From Maribacter litoralis (GTDB taxonomy: Bacteria > Bacteroidota > Bacteroidia > Flavobacteriales > Flavobacteriaceae), in NCBI RefSeq assembly GCF_003075045.1, contig NZ_QCZD01000003.1, positions 806,001-870,000 on the forward strand: 64,000 nt of DNA, in the 5' to 3' direction. The translations under genes were made by a program, and so were the position numbers. Under the pieces are notes generated by a model. That model saw only the letters and a list, made by a program, of their open reading frames with translations. It was not told where the DNA came from and searched no databases. This document shows positions 18,012 to 28,384 of the stretch, piece by piece (the first letter of the stretch is position 1; each line of letters starts with the position of its first letter).

Positions 18012-19007
18012 ATGGCAAGCAATCAATCACCATCTACCCAAAACAACTCAGACGAAATTGATTTGGGGCAGTTATTTCAATTAATAGGAAGGGGCTTCAA
18101 TGCTATTTTTCGTTGGATTTTAAGAGTTTTTCTGTATTTCAAAAAAAATCTACTCATACTTATTGGTTTAGTAATTGTTGGACTAGCGATTGGTTATGGG
18201 TTAAATCAGATAAGTTCTAAAAAATACAAGTCAGAGGTAATTGTTAAACCTCAATTAGAGAGTAAGAATTATTTGTACGATGTTGTAAACGAGATTCAAT
18301 CTAACATTCAAGCAAAAGATACCATGTTCTTTAAAGCTATGGGAATCAACGGTATTGATTTTACAGGTCTGAAAATTCAGATTGCAAGGGTTGCCGAAGT
18401 TAGTAATTCAGAAAGTGATTTAAAATATTTAGAGTTATTGCAAAGCTTTGAAAACACCGATGCGATTGCAGATATCGTAAGGGCTGAGTTACAGAATAAA
18501 AGTTCGTTCAATCATAGAATAACCTTTTATTACAATAACGCGGAATTTGGTAAAGAATTTGCAAAAAGGGTGATGGACTATATTAATTCCAATACCTACT
18601 TCAACGGATTATTGGAAATTCATAGAACTAACGCTCAAAATCGCATTGCCCAAGATGAAAAATTGCTAAAACAAGTAGACGAAATCATTGTAAATTATAC
18701 GAATAGTTTAGCTCAAAGCGGAAACAGCAATTCTTCAGACAAAATTATTCTTGACAACCAAGAACAAGTTAATATAGCTGATATCTTTGAATATAAAACC
18801 AGTTTGATTAGGGACATTGAAACTAAGAAACTAGAACTGGAAGAAAGCACCGCTCCCGTAAGCATAATTAATCTCGGTGAAACCCAGGTAGAACATACAT
18901 CCTTTTTTGGTAAAAGTATTGTGTTGATTCCCTTAATATTTGTTTCTGTGTTTTTCATTTTATCTGCTTTAATTTACTTGAATAAAAAGTCAAAATCAAT
19001 AATGTAA
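18012..19007 (+). CDS. Wzz-type chain length determinant-like membrane protein
   Basis: Inner-membrane protein of 331 residues with the polysaccharide co-polymerase plan: a cytoplasmic N-terminus with IDLGQLFQLIGRGF, transmembrane segment 1 (about 48-68), a long periplasmic helical region (70-300) and transmembrane segment 2 (about 301-323). Short polar tail KKSKSIM. There is no C-terminal tyrosine-kinase domain, so it fits Wzz-type regulators of O-antigen chain length rather than Wzc capsule kinases. It is the first clear gene of the polysaccharide locus; rfbB starts 3 bp later. Confidence 0.82.
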   Translation: MASNQSPSTQNNSDEIDLGQLFQLIGRGFNAIFRWILRVFLYFKKNLLILIGLVIVGLAIGYGLNQISSKKYKSEVIVKPQLESKNYLYDVVNEIQSNIQAKDTMFFKAMGINGIDFTGLKIQIARVAEVSNSESDLKYLELLQSFENTDAIADIVRAELQNKSSFNHRITFYYNNAEFGKEFAKRVMDYINSNTYFNGLLEIHRTNAQNRIAQDEKLLKQVDEIIVNYTNSLAQSGNSNSSDKIILDNQEQVNIADIFEYKTSLIRDIETKKLELEESTAPVSIINLGETQVEHTSFFGKSIVLIPLIFVSVFFILSALIYLNKKSKSIM

Positions 19008-19010
19008 TTT

Positions 19011-20018
19011 ATGGCGAGCCACCTATTGAACAACGCAATTCTAATTACAGGTGGTGCTGGTTTTATAGGAAGTAATTTTATTAGTTACTTTTTAGGTAAG
19101 TACCCGAAGACTAATGTGATTAATTTAGATAAACTAACTTATGCTGGTGATATAAAAAATACTGCAGAGTTAGCTAAAAACCCAAATTACACTTTTGTAG
19201 AAGGTGATATTTGTGATACTGAATTAGTTAAAAACTTATTTCATGAGCATACCATTAGCGGAGTAATTAATTTTGCTGCGGAATCACACGTAGATAATTC
19301 CATTAGTTCTCCAAAGCAGTTTATTAAAACCAATATTGAAGGTACTTTTACCCTCTTAGAGGTAGCAAGAAAATTTTGGAACGGCAAAAATTATAGATTT
19401 CACCATATAAGTACAGATGAAGTTTATGGCTCATTAGGAATAGACGGGTTTTTTACAGAAAAATCTAGCTATCAACCGAACAGTCCTTACAGCGCTTCTA
19501 AGGCGTCTTCAGACTTTTTAGTTCGAAGTTATCATCACACATATGGTATGAACGTTGTAACCAGTAATTGCTCTAATAATTATGGGCCAAAGCAGCATGA
19601 TGAAAAATTAATTCCTACTATCATTAAGTCTGCTATAAAAGGATTAAAAATTCCGATTTATGGAAATGGTAAAAATGTAAGAGATTGGTTGTTTGTAGAG
19701 GATCACTGTAAGGGAATTGATGTAATCTATTCTCATGGGGTAGCTGGAGAAACATATCTTTTGGGAGGAAATAATGAATTTGACAATTTAACGATTGCTA
19801 ATAAAATTTGTGAAATTCTTGATAAAAAGGTTCCTAGCAATAAAGGAAGTTATAAAAATCAAATAGAATTCGTAGAGGATAGATTGGGTCATGATTTTAG
19901 GTATGCTATAGATGCATCTAAAATAAAAGCAGAGCTAGGTTGGAAGTCTTTAGAAAGCTTTCAGTCTGGTTTAGAGAAGACAGTTGACTGGTATTTAAAA
20001 AAATATCAATCTAAATAA
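19011..20018 (+). CDS. rfbB: dTDP-glucose 4,6-dehydratase
   Basis: Second enzyme of dTDP-L-rhamnose synthesis, which converts dTDP-glucose to the 4-keto-6-deoxy form. It has 335 residues, an SDR-fold protein with the NAD site GGAGFIGSN near residue 14, the dehydratase signature [10 protein letters not shown], and YSASKA with the catalytic Tyr/Lys. It heads the gene order rfbB-A-C-D with spacing of 2 bp or 4-bp overlaps, one operon. Confidence 0.95.
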   Translation: MASHLLNNAILITGGAGFIGSNFISYFLGKYPKTNVINLDKLTYAGDIKNTAELAKNPNYTFVEGDICDTELVKNLFHEHTISGVINFAAESHVDNSISSPKQFIKTNIEGTFTLLEVARKFWNGKNYRFHHISTDEVYGSLGIDGFFTEKSSYQPNSPYSASKASSDFLVRSYHHTYGMNVVTSNCSNNYGPKQHDEKLIPTIIKSAIKGLKIPIYGNGKNVRDWLFVEDHCKGIDVIYSHGVAGETYLLGGNNEFDNLTIANKICEILDKKVPSNKGSYKNQIEFVEDRLGHDFRYAIDASKIKAELGWKSLESFQSGLEKTVDWYLKKYQSK

Positions 20019-20020
20019 TT

Positions 20021-20881
20021 ATGAAAGGAATTTTACTTGCAGGCGGTACGGGATCTCGACTTTGGCCTTTGACAAAAGCATTAAGTAAACAGTTAATGCC
20101 AATTTACGATAAGCCAATGATTTATTATCCGTTATCTACGCTAATGATTGCTGGAATAAGGGAAATTTTAATAATAACGACACCAGATGATTTACCGTTA
20201 TTCAAAAAACTACTATCAGATGGTAAACAATTAGGTTGTACATTTCAATATGCTATTCAACCAGAACCAAAAGGTTTGGCCGAGGCTTTTATTATTGGTA
20301 GGGAGTTTATTGGTAATAACAAGGTTGCTTTAATTTTAGGAGATAATATTTTCTATGGGAATGGGCTGGAAAAATTATTGAAGGCAAATTCTAATCCAGA
20401 AGGCGGTATAGTTTATGGGTATCATGTAAATAATCCAAATAGATATGGTGTAGTTGAATTTGATGAATCTGGAAAAGCTATTTCTATTGTTGAAAAACCT
20501 CAAATTCCTAAATCCAACTATGCAATTCCGGGAATTTATTTTTACGATAATAATGTAGTAAAGATAGCACAGCAAATAGAACCGAGCAATAGAGGAGAAC
20601 TGGAAATCACTGATGTAAATATTGCTTATTTAAAAAGGGGAAAGTTACAAGTAAGTGTTCTTGATAAAGGGATTGCATGGCTAGATACTGGCACCTTTAG
20701 TTCTTTGATGAACGCATCTCAGTTTGTACAAGTAATAGAAGAACGTCAAGGTTTGAAAATAGGCTGCATAGAAGAGGTAGCATATACCCAAGGCTTTATT
20801 GATACAAATCAATTGGAAAAGCTGGCAAAGCCGTTGTTAAAAAGTGGATACGGCGAATATTTAATGAATTTGATTAAATGA
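20021..20881 (+). CDS. rfbA: Glucose-1-phosphate thymidylyltransferase
   Basis: First enzyme of the dTDP-rhamnose pathway, which forms dTDP-glucose from dTTP and glucose 1-phosphate. It has 286 residues, the normal length. The nucleotidyltransferase signature [16 protein letters not shown] is at the N-terminus, followed by [29 protein letters not shown] and the sugar-binding WLDTGT. The stop overlaps the rfbC start by 4 bp (ATGA), indicating translational coupling. Confidence 0.96.
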   Translation: MKGILLAGGTGSRLWPLTKALSKQLMPIYDKPMIYYPLSTLMIAGIREILIITTPDDLPLFKKLLSDGKQLGCTFQYAIQPEPKGLAEAFIIGREFIGNNKVALILGDNIFYGNGLEKLLKANSNPEGGIVYGYHVNNPNRYGVVEFDESGKAISIVEKPQIPKSNYAIPGIYFYDNNVVKIAQQIEPSNRGELEITDVNIAYLKRGKLQVSVLDKGIAWLDTGTFSSLMNASQFVQVIEERQGLKIGCIEEVAYTQGFIDTNQLEKLAKPLLKSGYGEYLMNLIK

Positions 20882-21423
20882 AAATAACCGAAACTAAACT
20901 AAAAGGTTGCTTAATTCTAGAGCCTCAAATTTATGAAGATAAAAGAGGTGTCTTTTTTGAGGTCTTTAAAAAAAATGAGCTAGAAAGTGTTTTAGGTTAT
21001 AATATTGATTTTGTACAAGAGAATACTTCTATTTCTAAGAAAGGTGTTTTAAGAGGTTTACATTTTCAAAGAGGAGATAGCGCTCAAGCAAAGTTAGTTT
21101 CCGTTCAAAGAGGCGAGGTAGTCGATGTAATTGTTGATATTAGACCCGATAGTGCATCATTTGGTCAACACATTAAGGTTAATTTATCTGAGGCAAATAA
21201 AAAATGTATTTTTATACCGAAAGGTATGGCGCATGGTTTTTTAGCCCTTACCAATGAAGTGGTGTTCAATTATTTATGTGATGGCTATTATAACCCTAAA
21301 CATGAGTCGGGAATATTATTTAACGATTCTGACTTAGCAATAGATTGGGGCTATCCTTCATCTGAATTAATAGTGTCAGAAAAAGACTTATTATTACCGA
21401 CTTTCAAAAAATTAATGGAATGA
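20878..21423 (+). CDS. rfbC: dTDP-4-dehydrorhamnose 3,5-epimerase
   Basis: Third enzyme of dTDP-L-rhamnose synthesis, a cupin-fold epimerase of 181 residues. Visible motifs are [14 protein letters not shown], the [18 protein letters not shown] segment with the catalytic His, [11 protein letters not shown] and [13 protein letters not shown]. Overlaps of 4 bp with both rfbA and rfbD. Confidence 0.95.
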   Translation: MKITETKLKGCLILEPQIYEDKRGVFFEVFKKNELESVLGYNIDFVQENTSISKKGVLRGLHFQRGDSAQAKLVSVQRGEVVDVIVDIRPDSASFGQHIKVNLSEANKKCIFIPKGMAHGFLALTNEVVFNYLCDGYYNPKHESGILFNDSDLAIDWGYPSSELIVSEKDLLLPTFKKLME

Positions 21424-22196
21424 AGAAGGTTTTAGTTACAGGGGCCAATGGGCAGCTAGGACAGTGTTTACAGAAAATTGCTCCAAACTATAAGGACCTA
21501 GCTTTTGTTTTTAAGAATTCCAAAGATTTTGATATTACAAATAAGAAGCAAGTAAATTCTTTATTTGCAGTAGATAATTTTGATTACTGTTTAAACTGTG
21601 CCGCCTATACAAACGTCGAACAGGCAGAAAAAACACCTGAAATAGCATTTAAAGTAAATGCGGAAGGAGTTAAAAATCTGGCTTTAATATGTAGGGAATA
21701 TGATACATTTTTAATACATATTTCTACGGATTATGTATTTGACGGGGAGAAAAAAGAACCTTACACTGTGGATGATATACCGAATCCAATAAATGAATAT
21801 GGTAAGTCTAAATTGCTTGGCGAAAAGTACATTCAAGAGATTATAGAAGATTATTTTATTATTAGAACTTCTTGGTTATATTCTGAGTTTGGTAAAAATT
21901 TTTATACTATTATTTTGAGTAAAGCTAAGGCAGGCGAAGTTCTTTCTGTTACTAACGAACAAATCGGCTGTCCGACGAATGCGAATAATTTGGCTATTTA
22001 TATTTTAGATTTGATAATTCAGAAAGAGGAGTATATCAGAATATTACATTTCACTGATGATAAATCGATGACATGGTATGAATTTGCAAATAAAATTTTA
22101 ACAGAAAATAACTTACACAATAGTACTAAACTAAAAATAGCTAAGAATTATTGTACTTTTGCTAGAAGGCCAAAATATAGTGTTTTAAAGAAATAG
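21420..22196 (+). CDS. rfbD: dTDP-4-dehydrorhamnose reductase, short C-terminus
   Basis: Last enzyme of the rhamnose branch, an NAD(P)H-dependent SDR reductase. It has the nucleotide loop GANGQLGQ at residue 7, HISTDYVFDG, and the catalytic Y-x3-K in YGKSK. The protein has 258 residues, about 25 fewer than usual: it stops right after the conserved RRPKYSVL, where most RfbD proteins continue with a final helix. The following 20 bp before the next gene do not encode an obvious remnant. Probably functional, since all catalytic residues are present, but the missing end is odd. Confidence 0.9.
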   Translation: MKKVLVTGANGQLGQCLQKIAPNYKDLAFVFKNSKDFDITNKKQVNSLFAVDNFDYCLNCAAYTNVEQAEKTPEIAFKVNAEGVKNLALICREYDTFLIHISTDYVFDGEKKEPYTVDDIPNPINEYGKSKLLGEKYIQEIIEDYFIIRTSWLYSEFGKNFYTIILSKAKAGEVLSVTNEQIGCPTNANNLAIYILDLIIQKEEYIRILHFTDDKSMTWYEFANKILTENNLHNSTKLKIAKNYCTFARRPKYSVLKK

Positions 22197-22215
22197 AAAA
22201 TCAAACCTCAAAAAT

Positions 22216-22797
22216 ATGTCTTCCCATACATTTTATTCTCATGAAACTGCCGTAATTGATGAAGGTTGTGAAATAGGAACAGGAACTAAAATATGGCATT
22301 TTTCACATATTATGCCAAATTGCAAAATTGGTGACAAATGTAATATCGGTCAAAATGTAGTAGTTTCTCCAAAAGTAACTTTGGGTGAGAATGTTAAGGT
22401 TCAGAATAATGTGTCTATTTATACTGGCGTTATTTGTGAAGACGATGTTTTTTTAGGTCCGTCTATGGTTTTTACTAATGTTATTAATCCTAGAAGTGCA
22501 ATAGTCCGTAGAGATAATTATCAAGAAACCCTTATTAAAAAAGGAGCTTCAATTGGGGCAAATGCAACAGTAATTTGTGGAAACTCCTTAGGTAAATATT
22601 GTTTAATTGGTGCAGGTGCAGTTGTAACCAAGAATGTACCTGATTATGCACTGGTTGTAGGAAACCCCGGTAAGCAAATAGGATGGGTTGGTGAATATGG
22701 ACATCGTTTAAACTTTTCAGATGAAAATACCGCAATTTGCCCTGAAAGTAAACAGGTATATAAATTAGAAAATCAAAAAGTTACTAGAGTAAAGTAA
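22216..22797 (+). CDS. WbpD-like N-acetyltransferase (left-handed beta-helix)
   Basis: Hexapeptide-repeat acetyltransferase of 193 residues. It closely resembles WbpD, which acetylates the 3-amino group of UDP-2-acetamido-3-amino-2,3-dideoxyglucuronate using acetyl-CoA. The N-terminal pattern VIDEGCEIGTGTKIWHFSHI with the catalytic His, SIYTGVICEDDVFLGPSMVFTN split over the next coil, and GAGAVVTKNVPDYALVVGNP are family features. The aminotransferase (WbpE-like) and oxidoreductase (WbpB-like) genes follow directly, which supports this exact substrate. Confidence 0.85.
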   Translation: MSSHTFYSHETAVIDEGCEIGTGTKIWHFSHIMPNCKIGDKCNIGQNVVVSPKVTLGENVKVQNNVSIYTGVICEDDVFLGPSMVFTNVINPRSAIVRRDNYQETLIKKGASIGANATVICGNSLGKYCLIGAGAVVTKNVPDYALVVGNPGKQIGWVGEYGHRLNFSDENTAICPESKQVYKLENQKVTRVK

Positions 22798-22817
22798 TTT
22801 AGAAAATTAGGTTATTT

Positions 22818-23912
22818 ATGAAAATTGATTTTGCCAATTTAACTAAAGCGTATCAAGAGCATAGTAGTGAATTTGAAAATGCAGTGTTCGATGTTATGTC
22901 GTCTGCACGCTATATATTAGGTAAGGATACTGAAGATTTTGAAGCTTCTTTAAAAAATTATGTAAAAAGTGATTTTGCTTTAGGGGTTTCTTCTGGTACA
23001 GATGCTCTTTTATTAGCAATGATGGCTCTTGGTATACGAAGTGGAGATGAGGTTATTACAACCCCATTTACTTTTATAGCTACTGCAGAGACAATTGCTT
23101 GTTTAGGCGCTAAACCTGTTTTCGTTGACATTGATGAGAAAACATTCAATATTGACCCATCCAAAATAGAAGCTGCTATTACCGATAGAACAAAAGCTAT
23201 TTTGCCTGTTTCTCTTTATGGTCAAATGGCTGATATGAATACTATTAATGAGATAGCAAGTAAACATAATTTATTTGTAATAGAAGATGCCGCTCAAAGT
23301 TTTGGTGCTCAGTATAATGGGCAGCTTAGCTGCTCGATGTCCACTGTTTCCTGTACAAGCTTTTTCCCCGCTAAGCCATTAGGCTGTTTCGGTGACGGAG
23401 GTGCATTGTTCACCAATGATAAAGATTTGTATGAAAAAATGAAGGCTATGCGGGTTCATGGTCAAGTTAAGCGTTACACTCACAAGTACATAGGAATGGG
23501 GGGTAGATTAGACAATCTGCAAGCTGCTGTTTTAAACGTAAAGCTCCCTTATTATGATGAAGATATTAAAAGAAGGCAAAATGTAGCTAAGAAATACACA
23601 GCGTTGTTAGCGGATCACCTAATAACGCCTGAGATAGAAAAAGGTAGAACATCTGTCTGGGCACAATATACTATAAGGGTAAAAGATAGAACAGCCCTTC
23701 AAAGTAGCTTAAAAGAAGTCGGAATACCCACTGCTGTTCATTATCCAATTCCTATGCACCTGCAAGAGTGTTTTGCTTATTTAGGATATAAAATTGGTGA
23801 TTTTCCAATAAGTGAGATCTGTGCAAATGAGGTAATGAGTTTGCCCATGAATCCATATTTATCCGATCAGGAAATAGAATATATAACTACAAATTTGATT
23901 AAAAACTTATAA
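22818..23912 (+). CDS. DegT/DnrJ/EryC1/StrS aminotransferase (WbpE-like)
   Basis: PLP-dependent sugar aminotransferase of 364 residues. The PLP lysine is K186 in FFPAKPLGCFGDGGA, with the conserved Asp and Gln in IEDAAQSFGA and the GVSSGTDALLL phosphate loop. Its neighbours indicate WbpE activity: transamination of UDP-3-keto-GlcNAcA to the 3-amino sugar, with glutamate as donor. The stop codon directly abuts the WbpB-like start (23912/23913). Confidence 0.88.
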   Translation: MKIDFANLTKAYQEHSSEFENAVFDVMSSARYILGKDTEDFEASLKNYVKSDFALGVSSGTDALLLAMMALGIRSGDEVITTPFTFIATAETIACLGAKPVFVDIDEKTFNIDPSKIEAAITDRTKAILPVSLYGQMADMNTINEIASKHNLFVIEDAAQSFGAQYNGQLSCSMSTVSCTSFFPAKPLGCFGDGGALFTNDKDLYEKMKAMRVHGQVKRYTHKYIGMGGRLDNLQAAVLNVKLPYYDEDIKRRQNVAKKYTALLADHLITPEIEKGRTSVWAQYTIRVKDRTALQSSLKEVGIPTAVHYPIPMHLQECFAYLGYKIGDFPISEICANEVMSLPMNPYLSDQEIEYITTNLIKNL

Positions 23913-24851
<939 letters not shown>

Positions 24852-24860
24852 TAGTTAATA

Positions 24861-26168
24861 TTGAAAAAACTTCAGATAAAGTATAAAAAAATAGTTGGAT
24901 CAGATTTTGTAAAAAATTCTTTTAAAATGGGAATGGGAGTTGTGGCGTCACAACTCCTTAATTTATTATATATACCTCTTTTTTCCAGAATTTTTGCGCA
25001 AGATGCTTATGCAATTCAAGGTAATTTTTTGTCAATTCTAAACATTGTATTTGTAGTTGCATCTATGGGACTAACCTCGGCAATGGCTGTTCCAAAGAAG
25101 CAAATAGAAGTCGATAAAATACTTAGAGTTGTTTTATGGTGTGCCTTATGTATAAGTTTATTTATTCTGATAGGTTTATTGCTATCAGATATGCTCAATC
25201 TAGATCTAAGTCTCTTTATTTTTAAAGTCGATGGATATTTAATTAGTTTTCTATTTCCCATAGCTATTTTTTCTAGAACTGTAATGTTTGTGTATGAAAC
25301 ACGTATTTCTCTATTAGGAAACTTCAAACTATTATCCTTTACAAAAATACTAAGTTCGTTAGCTTACGGGATATCAACTTATATCGCATATAATTTATCT
25401 AAAACAAATGATTTAAGTTTAATTATAGGAAATACTATTTCTTATGGTATAATAGCGTTATTGCTGTTTAAATTTTATAAAGTTGACTTTTTACGGTTAA
25501 AGTTGAGGGAGATAAAAAGTGTCTTTGAAAGGTATCAAAGATTTATTTATTTCTCAATGCCTAATATGTTAATGAATGCTATATCAAGTGCTCTACCCAT
25601 AATTTTACTCTTGGAGTTTTACGGTAAGGACATTGCTGGGGAATACAGTATGGCAATTAAAATTGTAGCAATTCCTGTGTCTTTTATAGTTGCTTCTTTA
25701 AGGTCTGTGTATATAAACAAGCTGGCAAAAACCTTTCAAAATTCAAGAGATAGATTCTATAATGTAACAAAAAAGATAATGGCATATTCTCATACAGGGT
25801 CTGCTTTTATTTTTTTCTTTTTATTTGTTCTTTCTCCATATATAATCCCTGTGTTTTTAGGAGATAATTGGAGTGCGACTTATAAGTATGTTCAATTATT
25901 ATGTCCTTGGTATTTCATGTTAATAGGTAATTCCCCACTTTCTGTAATTTTTGATATTATAGAGAAACAAAAGGAAAACTTTTTTAGAGAAATTTTTCTG
26001 CTATTGTTTAGAGTTCTGGCAATTATTTTAAGTTATATTTTCGGACTCGATGGTTTTTCTTGTATCGTCAACTTTGTTATAGTTAGTGTAATCTTTAATA
26101 TCTTTCTATCTTGGATGATATTATTTTATTCAAAAAAAGTTACAACAATCAATGTCAATTTAGAGTGA
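24861..26168 (+). CDS. Wzx-like lipid-linked oligosaccharide flippase
   Basis: Integral membrane protein of 435 residues with about 12 hydrophobic segments, in the MOP superfamily (polysaccharide biosynthesis/Wzx). The N-terminal pattern VKNSFKMGMGVVASQLLNLL, followed by PLFSRIF, is the usual entry to the first helix. It would move the undecaprenyl-linked repeat unit to the periplasm. The likely start is TTG at 24861, since the first ATG falls inside the first amphipathic/transmembrane region. Base composition is more A+T-rich than the housekeeping genes, as is common for O-antigen genes. Confidence 0.85.
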   Translation: MKKLQIKYKKIVGSDFVKNSFKMGMGVVASQLLNLLYIPLFSRIFAQDAYAIQGNFLSILNIVFVVASMGLTSAMAVPKKQIEVDKILRVVLWCALCISLFILIGLLLSDMLNLDLSLFIFKVDGYLISFLFPIAIFSRTVMFVYETRISLLGNFKLLSFTKILSSLAYGISTYIAYNLSKTNDLSLIIGNTISYGIIALLLFKFYKVDFLRLKLREIKSVFERYQRFIYFSMPNMLMNAISSALPIILLLEFYGKDIAGEYSMAIKIVAIPVSFIVASLRSVYINKLAKTFQNSRDRFYNVTKKIMAYSHTGSAFIFFFLFVLSPYIIPVFLGDNWSATYKYVQLLCPWYFMLIGNSPLSVIFDIIEKQKENFFREIFLLLFRVLAIILSYIFGLDGFSCIVNFVIVSVIFNIFLSWMILFYSKKVTTINVNLE

Positions 26169-26231
26169 TTTAGTATATAATTTTATATTATAGATGGAGG
26201 TCAAATAGCGCTGATTCTCTAGTTATGGGCA

Positions 26232-26253
26232 ATACCTAAAAATGGGTAGGTAT
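26232..26253. repeat. Small inverted repeat in the gap before the asparagine-synthetase-like gene
   Basis: ATACCTA at 26232-26238 pairs perfectly with TAGGTAT at 26247-26253. It lies in the only sizeable gap (124 bp) inside the polysaccharide operon. No T run follows; role unknown. Confidence 0.4.
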
Positions 26254-26292
26254 CATATCAGTTGTATTTAAACAAAAAAGTATAGTACTTAA

Positions 26293-27822
26293 ATGGACGT
26301 AAATATTTTATTAACTGACCAGAATAGTTTTAAATGGAGTGTCAACCAAAACATTTATGTTTTGGGATTTCTTTTTGATTCCGAGAACCGTATATTAAGA
26401 GATGATGATTTTTTGACATATTGTGAAAATATTAAGGACTTAGACACATTTAAAAATAAAATTTTAGAACAAAGAGGAAACTTTGCCGTAATTATAAAAA
26501 CTAAGAATGATGTTTTCATGGCGGTTGATTCAATAAGAACATTTCCTTTATTTTATTTAGAAAAAGACAACTCTTTTTTTGTGTCGGATTCGTCAGACTA
26601 CCTTCAAAAAACACATTGCTTGTCATTTGACAAAACAGCGGAGCATGAGTTTTTGGCTACGGGATATGTAACCAAAGACCATACATTGTTAACTGGCTTG
26701 TTTCAACTTCAGGCTGGTGAGTTTATTCAATATTCGTTAAGCAAAGGGTTATTACGAAAGGAATATTACACTGATTACTTGACTCATGAAATAAATTTAG
26801 AAGAAGATTACGGCGTTTATAAAAAAAAATTGGCGACGGTATTGGAGAACGCTTTGGATAGAATGTTAAATTTTGTCGATGGCAAACCTATTTTGGTTCC
26901 TCTTAGTGGAGGGTATGATTCTCGTTTAATTGTATGTATGTTGAAAAAACGAGGTGTTGAAAATGTAATATGTTATACTTATGGAGCTACTAATAGTCAT
27001 GAAGTGATTATAAGTAAAAAGGTTGCTGAAAGTCTAAATTACAAGTGGCTCTTTATAGAGTATAATGAGAATACGATTCCTCATGACTATTTGACAGATC
27101 CTGATTTTCAATCTTATTATAAATATGCCTCGAACCATTCGTCCGTTTTTTTGTTACAGGATTATTTCGCAGTAAAACAATTAAAGGAAAAGGAATTAGT
27201 TCCCAATAATTGTATAATATTACCAGGTCATTCGGCAGATTTTTTAGCAGGCAGCCATTTATCTCTCACAGATATTAAGAATGATAATAGGGAAAATACT
27301 ATTAGGAGAATATTTGATAAACATTATAACTTAAATAAACCTGTTCAATTTTCGCAAGAAAATAATGATTATTTAAAACAGATATCCTGTAAATTTGAAT
27401 ATGCAGTGGATGAAAACTGGAACCTTAAAGAACGCCAAGCGAAGTTTATTGTTAATTCAGTTCGAATATATGAATTCTTTGGTTTTGAACATTATCTGAT
27501 TTTCTGGGACCGTGAAATACAAGAATATTTTAAAACACTTCCAGTTGAATACAAGCACAGAACAAAATTATATTTAAAATTAATTTTTGAAGATTATTTT
27601 AATCCATTGTCGGTTGAATACCTGAAAGAAAAAAGTGAGATTAAAGATTTATTAAAAAAAATGCTTCCAAATAAGATAAAAGAAAAATTAAGAAAAAAAC
27701 TTGCTAGTGATTTTAATAAATTTGATTTGATGAAAAAACCACTAAAGATTCAAGGTGATGAAGTAGATACAAACATCAACTCTTATATTGCCAAATGGTA
27801 TTTACAACAAATAACCCTATAA
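26293..27822 (+). CDS. Asparagine-synthetase-like protein without the glutaminase cysteine
   Basis: Protein of 509 residues with the asparagine synthetase B plan. The N-terminal part (1-165) resembles the Ntn glutaminase domain (RGNFAVIIK, then D-x-IRTFPLFY) but starts MDVNILL, so the catalytic Cys2 is absent. The C-terminal synthetase domain has the PP-loop PLSGGYDSR at 203-211, which activates a carboxylate as the AMP ester. It sits among uronic acid sugar genes, so it may amidate or otherwise condense a sugar carboxylate, as proposed for WbpS-type proteins of O-antigen clusters. Without the Cys it would need free ammonia, a separate glutaminase or another amine. The substrate is an inference. 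Confidence 0.75.
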   Translation: MDVNILLTDQNSFKWSVNQNIYVLGFLFDSENRILRDDDFLTYCENIKDLDTFKNKILEQRGNFAVIIKTKNDVFMAVDSIRTFPLFYLEKDNSFFVSDSSDYLQKTHCLSFDKTAEHEFLATGYVTKDHTLLTGLFQLQAGEFIQYSLSKGLLRKEYYTDYLTHEINLEEDYGVYKKKLATVLENALDRMLNFVDGKPILVPLSGGYDSRLIVCMLKKRGVENVICYTYGATNSHEVIISKKVAESLNYKWLFIEYNENTIPHDYLTDPDFQSYYKYASNHSSVFLLQDYFAVKQLKEKELVPNNCIILPGHSADFLAGSHLSLTDIKNDNRENTIRRIFDKHYNLNKPVQFSQENNDYLKQISCKFEYAVDENWNLKERQAKFIVNSVRIYEFFGFEHYLIFWDREIQEYFKTLPVEYKHRTKLYLKLIFEDYFNPLSVEYLKEKSEIKDLLKKMLPNKIKEKLRKKLASDFNKFDLMKKPLKIQGDEVDTNINSYIAKWYLQQITL

Positions 27823-27832
27823 ATAAATATTA

Positions 27833-28384
27833 TTGAAAAAAGTCGTCATCTTCTTTGTTAGGATAATAGCTCCTTTATTTTTTAAAAAAAGGTATTTAAA
27901 AGGCAAATATTTTCATAGGGACAAAGATAATATTGGATGGATTTGGGTTGCAAAAGGTATTTGGAGACAGAAAATTTTAGGCTTTAACAGATCTGTCCCT
28001 TGGCCAATCTGTCATACTTCAATGATTTCTAATTGGGAGAATATTATATTTAATTTAGAGGATGTCAACAATTTTCAATCTCCCGGTTGTTACTTCCAAA
28101 ATTTTTCTGCGAAGATTATTTTGGGACAAGGAACTTATATCGCCCCAAACGTGGGTTTAATTACGGCAAATCATGATTTAAATAATTTAGAAGAACATTC
28201 TTCTGGTAATGACATTACCATTGGAAAAAAATGTTGGATTGGTATGAATTCAGTCATCCTGCCCGGGGTTAAATTAGGTGATAATGTAATTGTTGGAGCT
28301 GGTTCTGTAGTTACAAAAAGTTTTGAGGAAAACAATATTACAATAGCAGGTGTCCCTGCAAAAATTATAAAAAAAAACCAATGA
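27833..28384 (+). CDS. Hexapeptide-repeat acyltransferase (WcaF/CatB-like)
   Basis: O- or N-acyltransferase of 183 residues with a left-handed beta-helix. The probable catalytic His is in LITANHDLNN, and the coil motifs IGKKCWIGMNSVILPGVKLG are clear, ending with the GVPAKII tail typical of xenobiotic/O-antigen acetyltransferases. The start is TTG at 27833; a start at the first internal ATG would remove the N-terminal region. It overlaps the next gene by 4 bp. It probably acetylates a sugar of the repeat unit. Confidence 0.8.
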   Translation: MKKVVIFFVRIIAPLFFKKRYLKGKYFHRDKDNIGWIWVAKGIWRQKILGFNRSVPWPICHTSMISNWENIIFNLEDVNNFQSPGCYFQNFSAKIILGQGTYIAPNVGLITANHDLNNLEEHSSGNDITIGKKCWIGMNSVILPGVKLGDNVIVGAGSVVTKSFEENNITIAGVPAKIIKKNQ

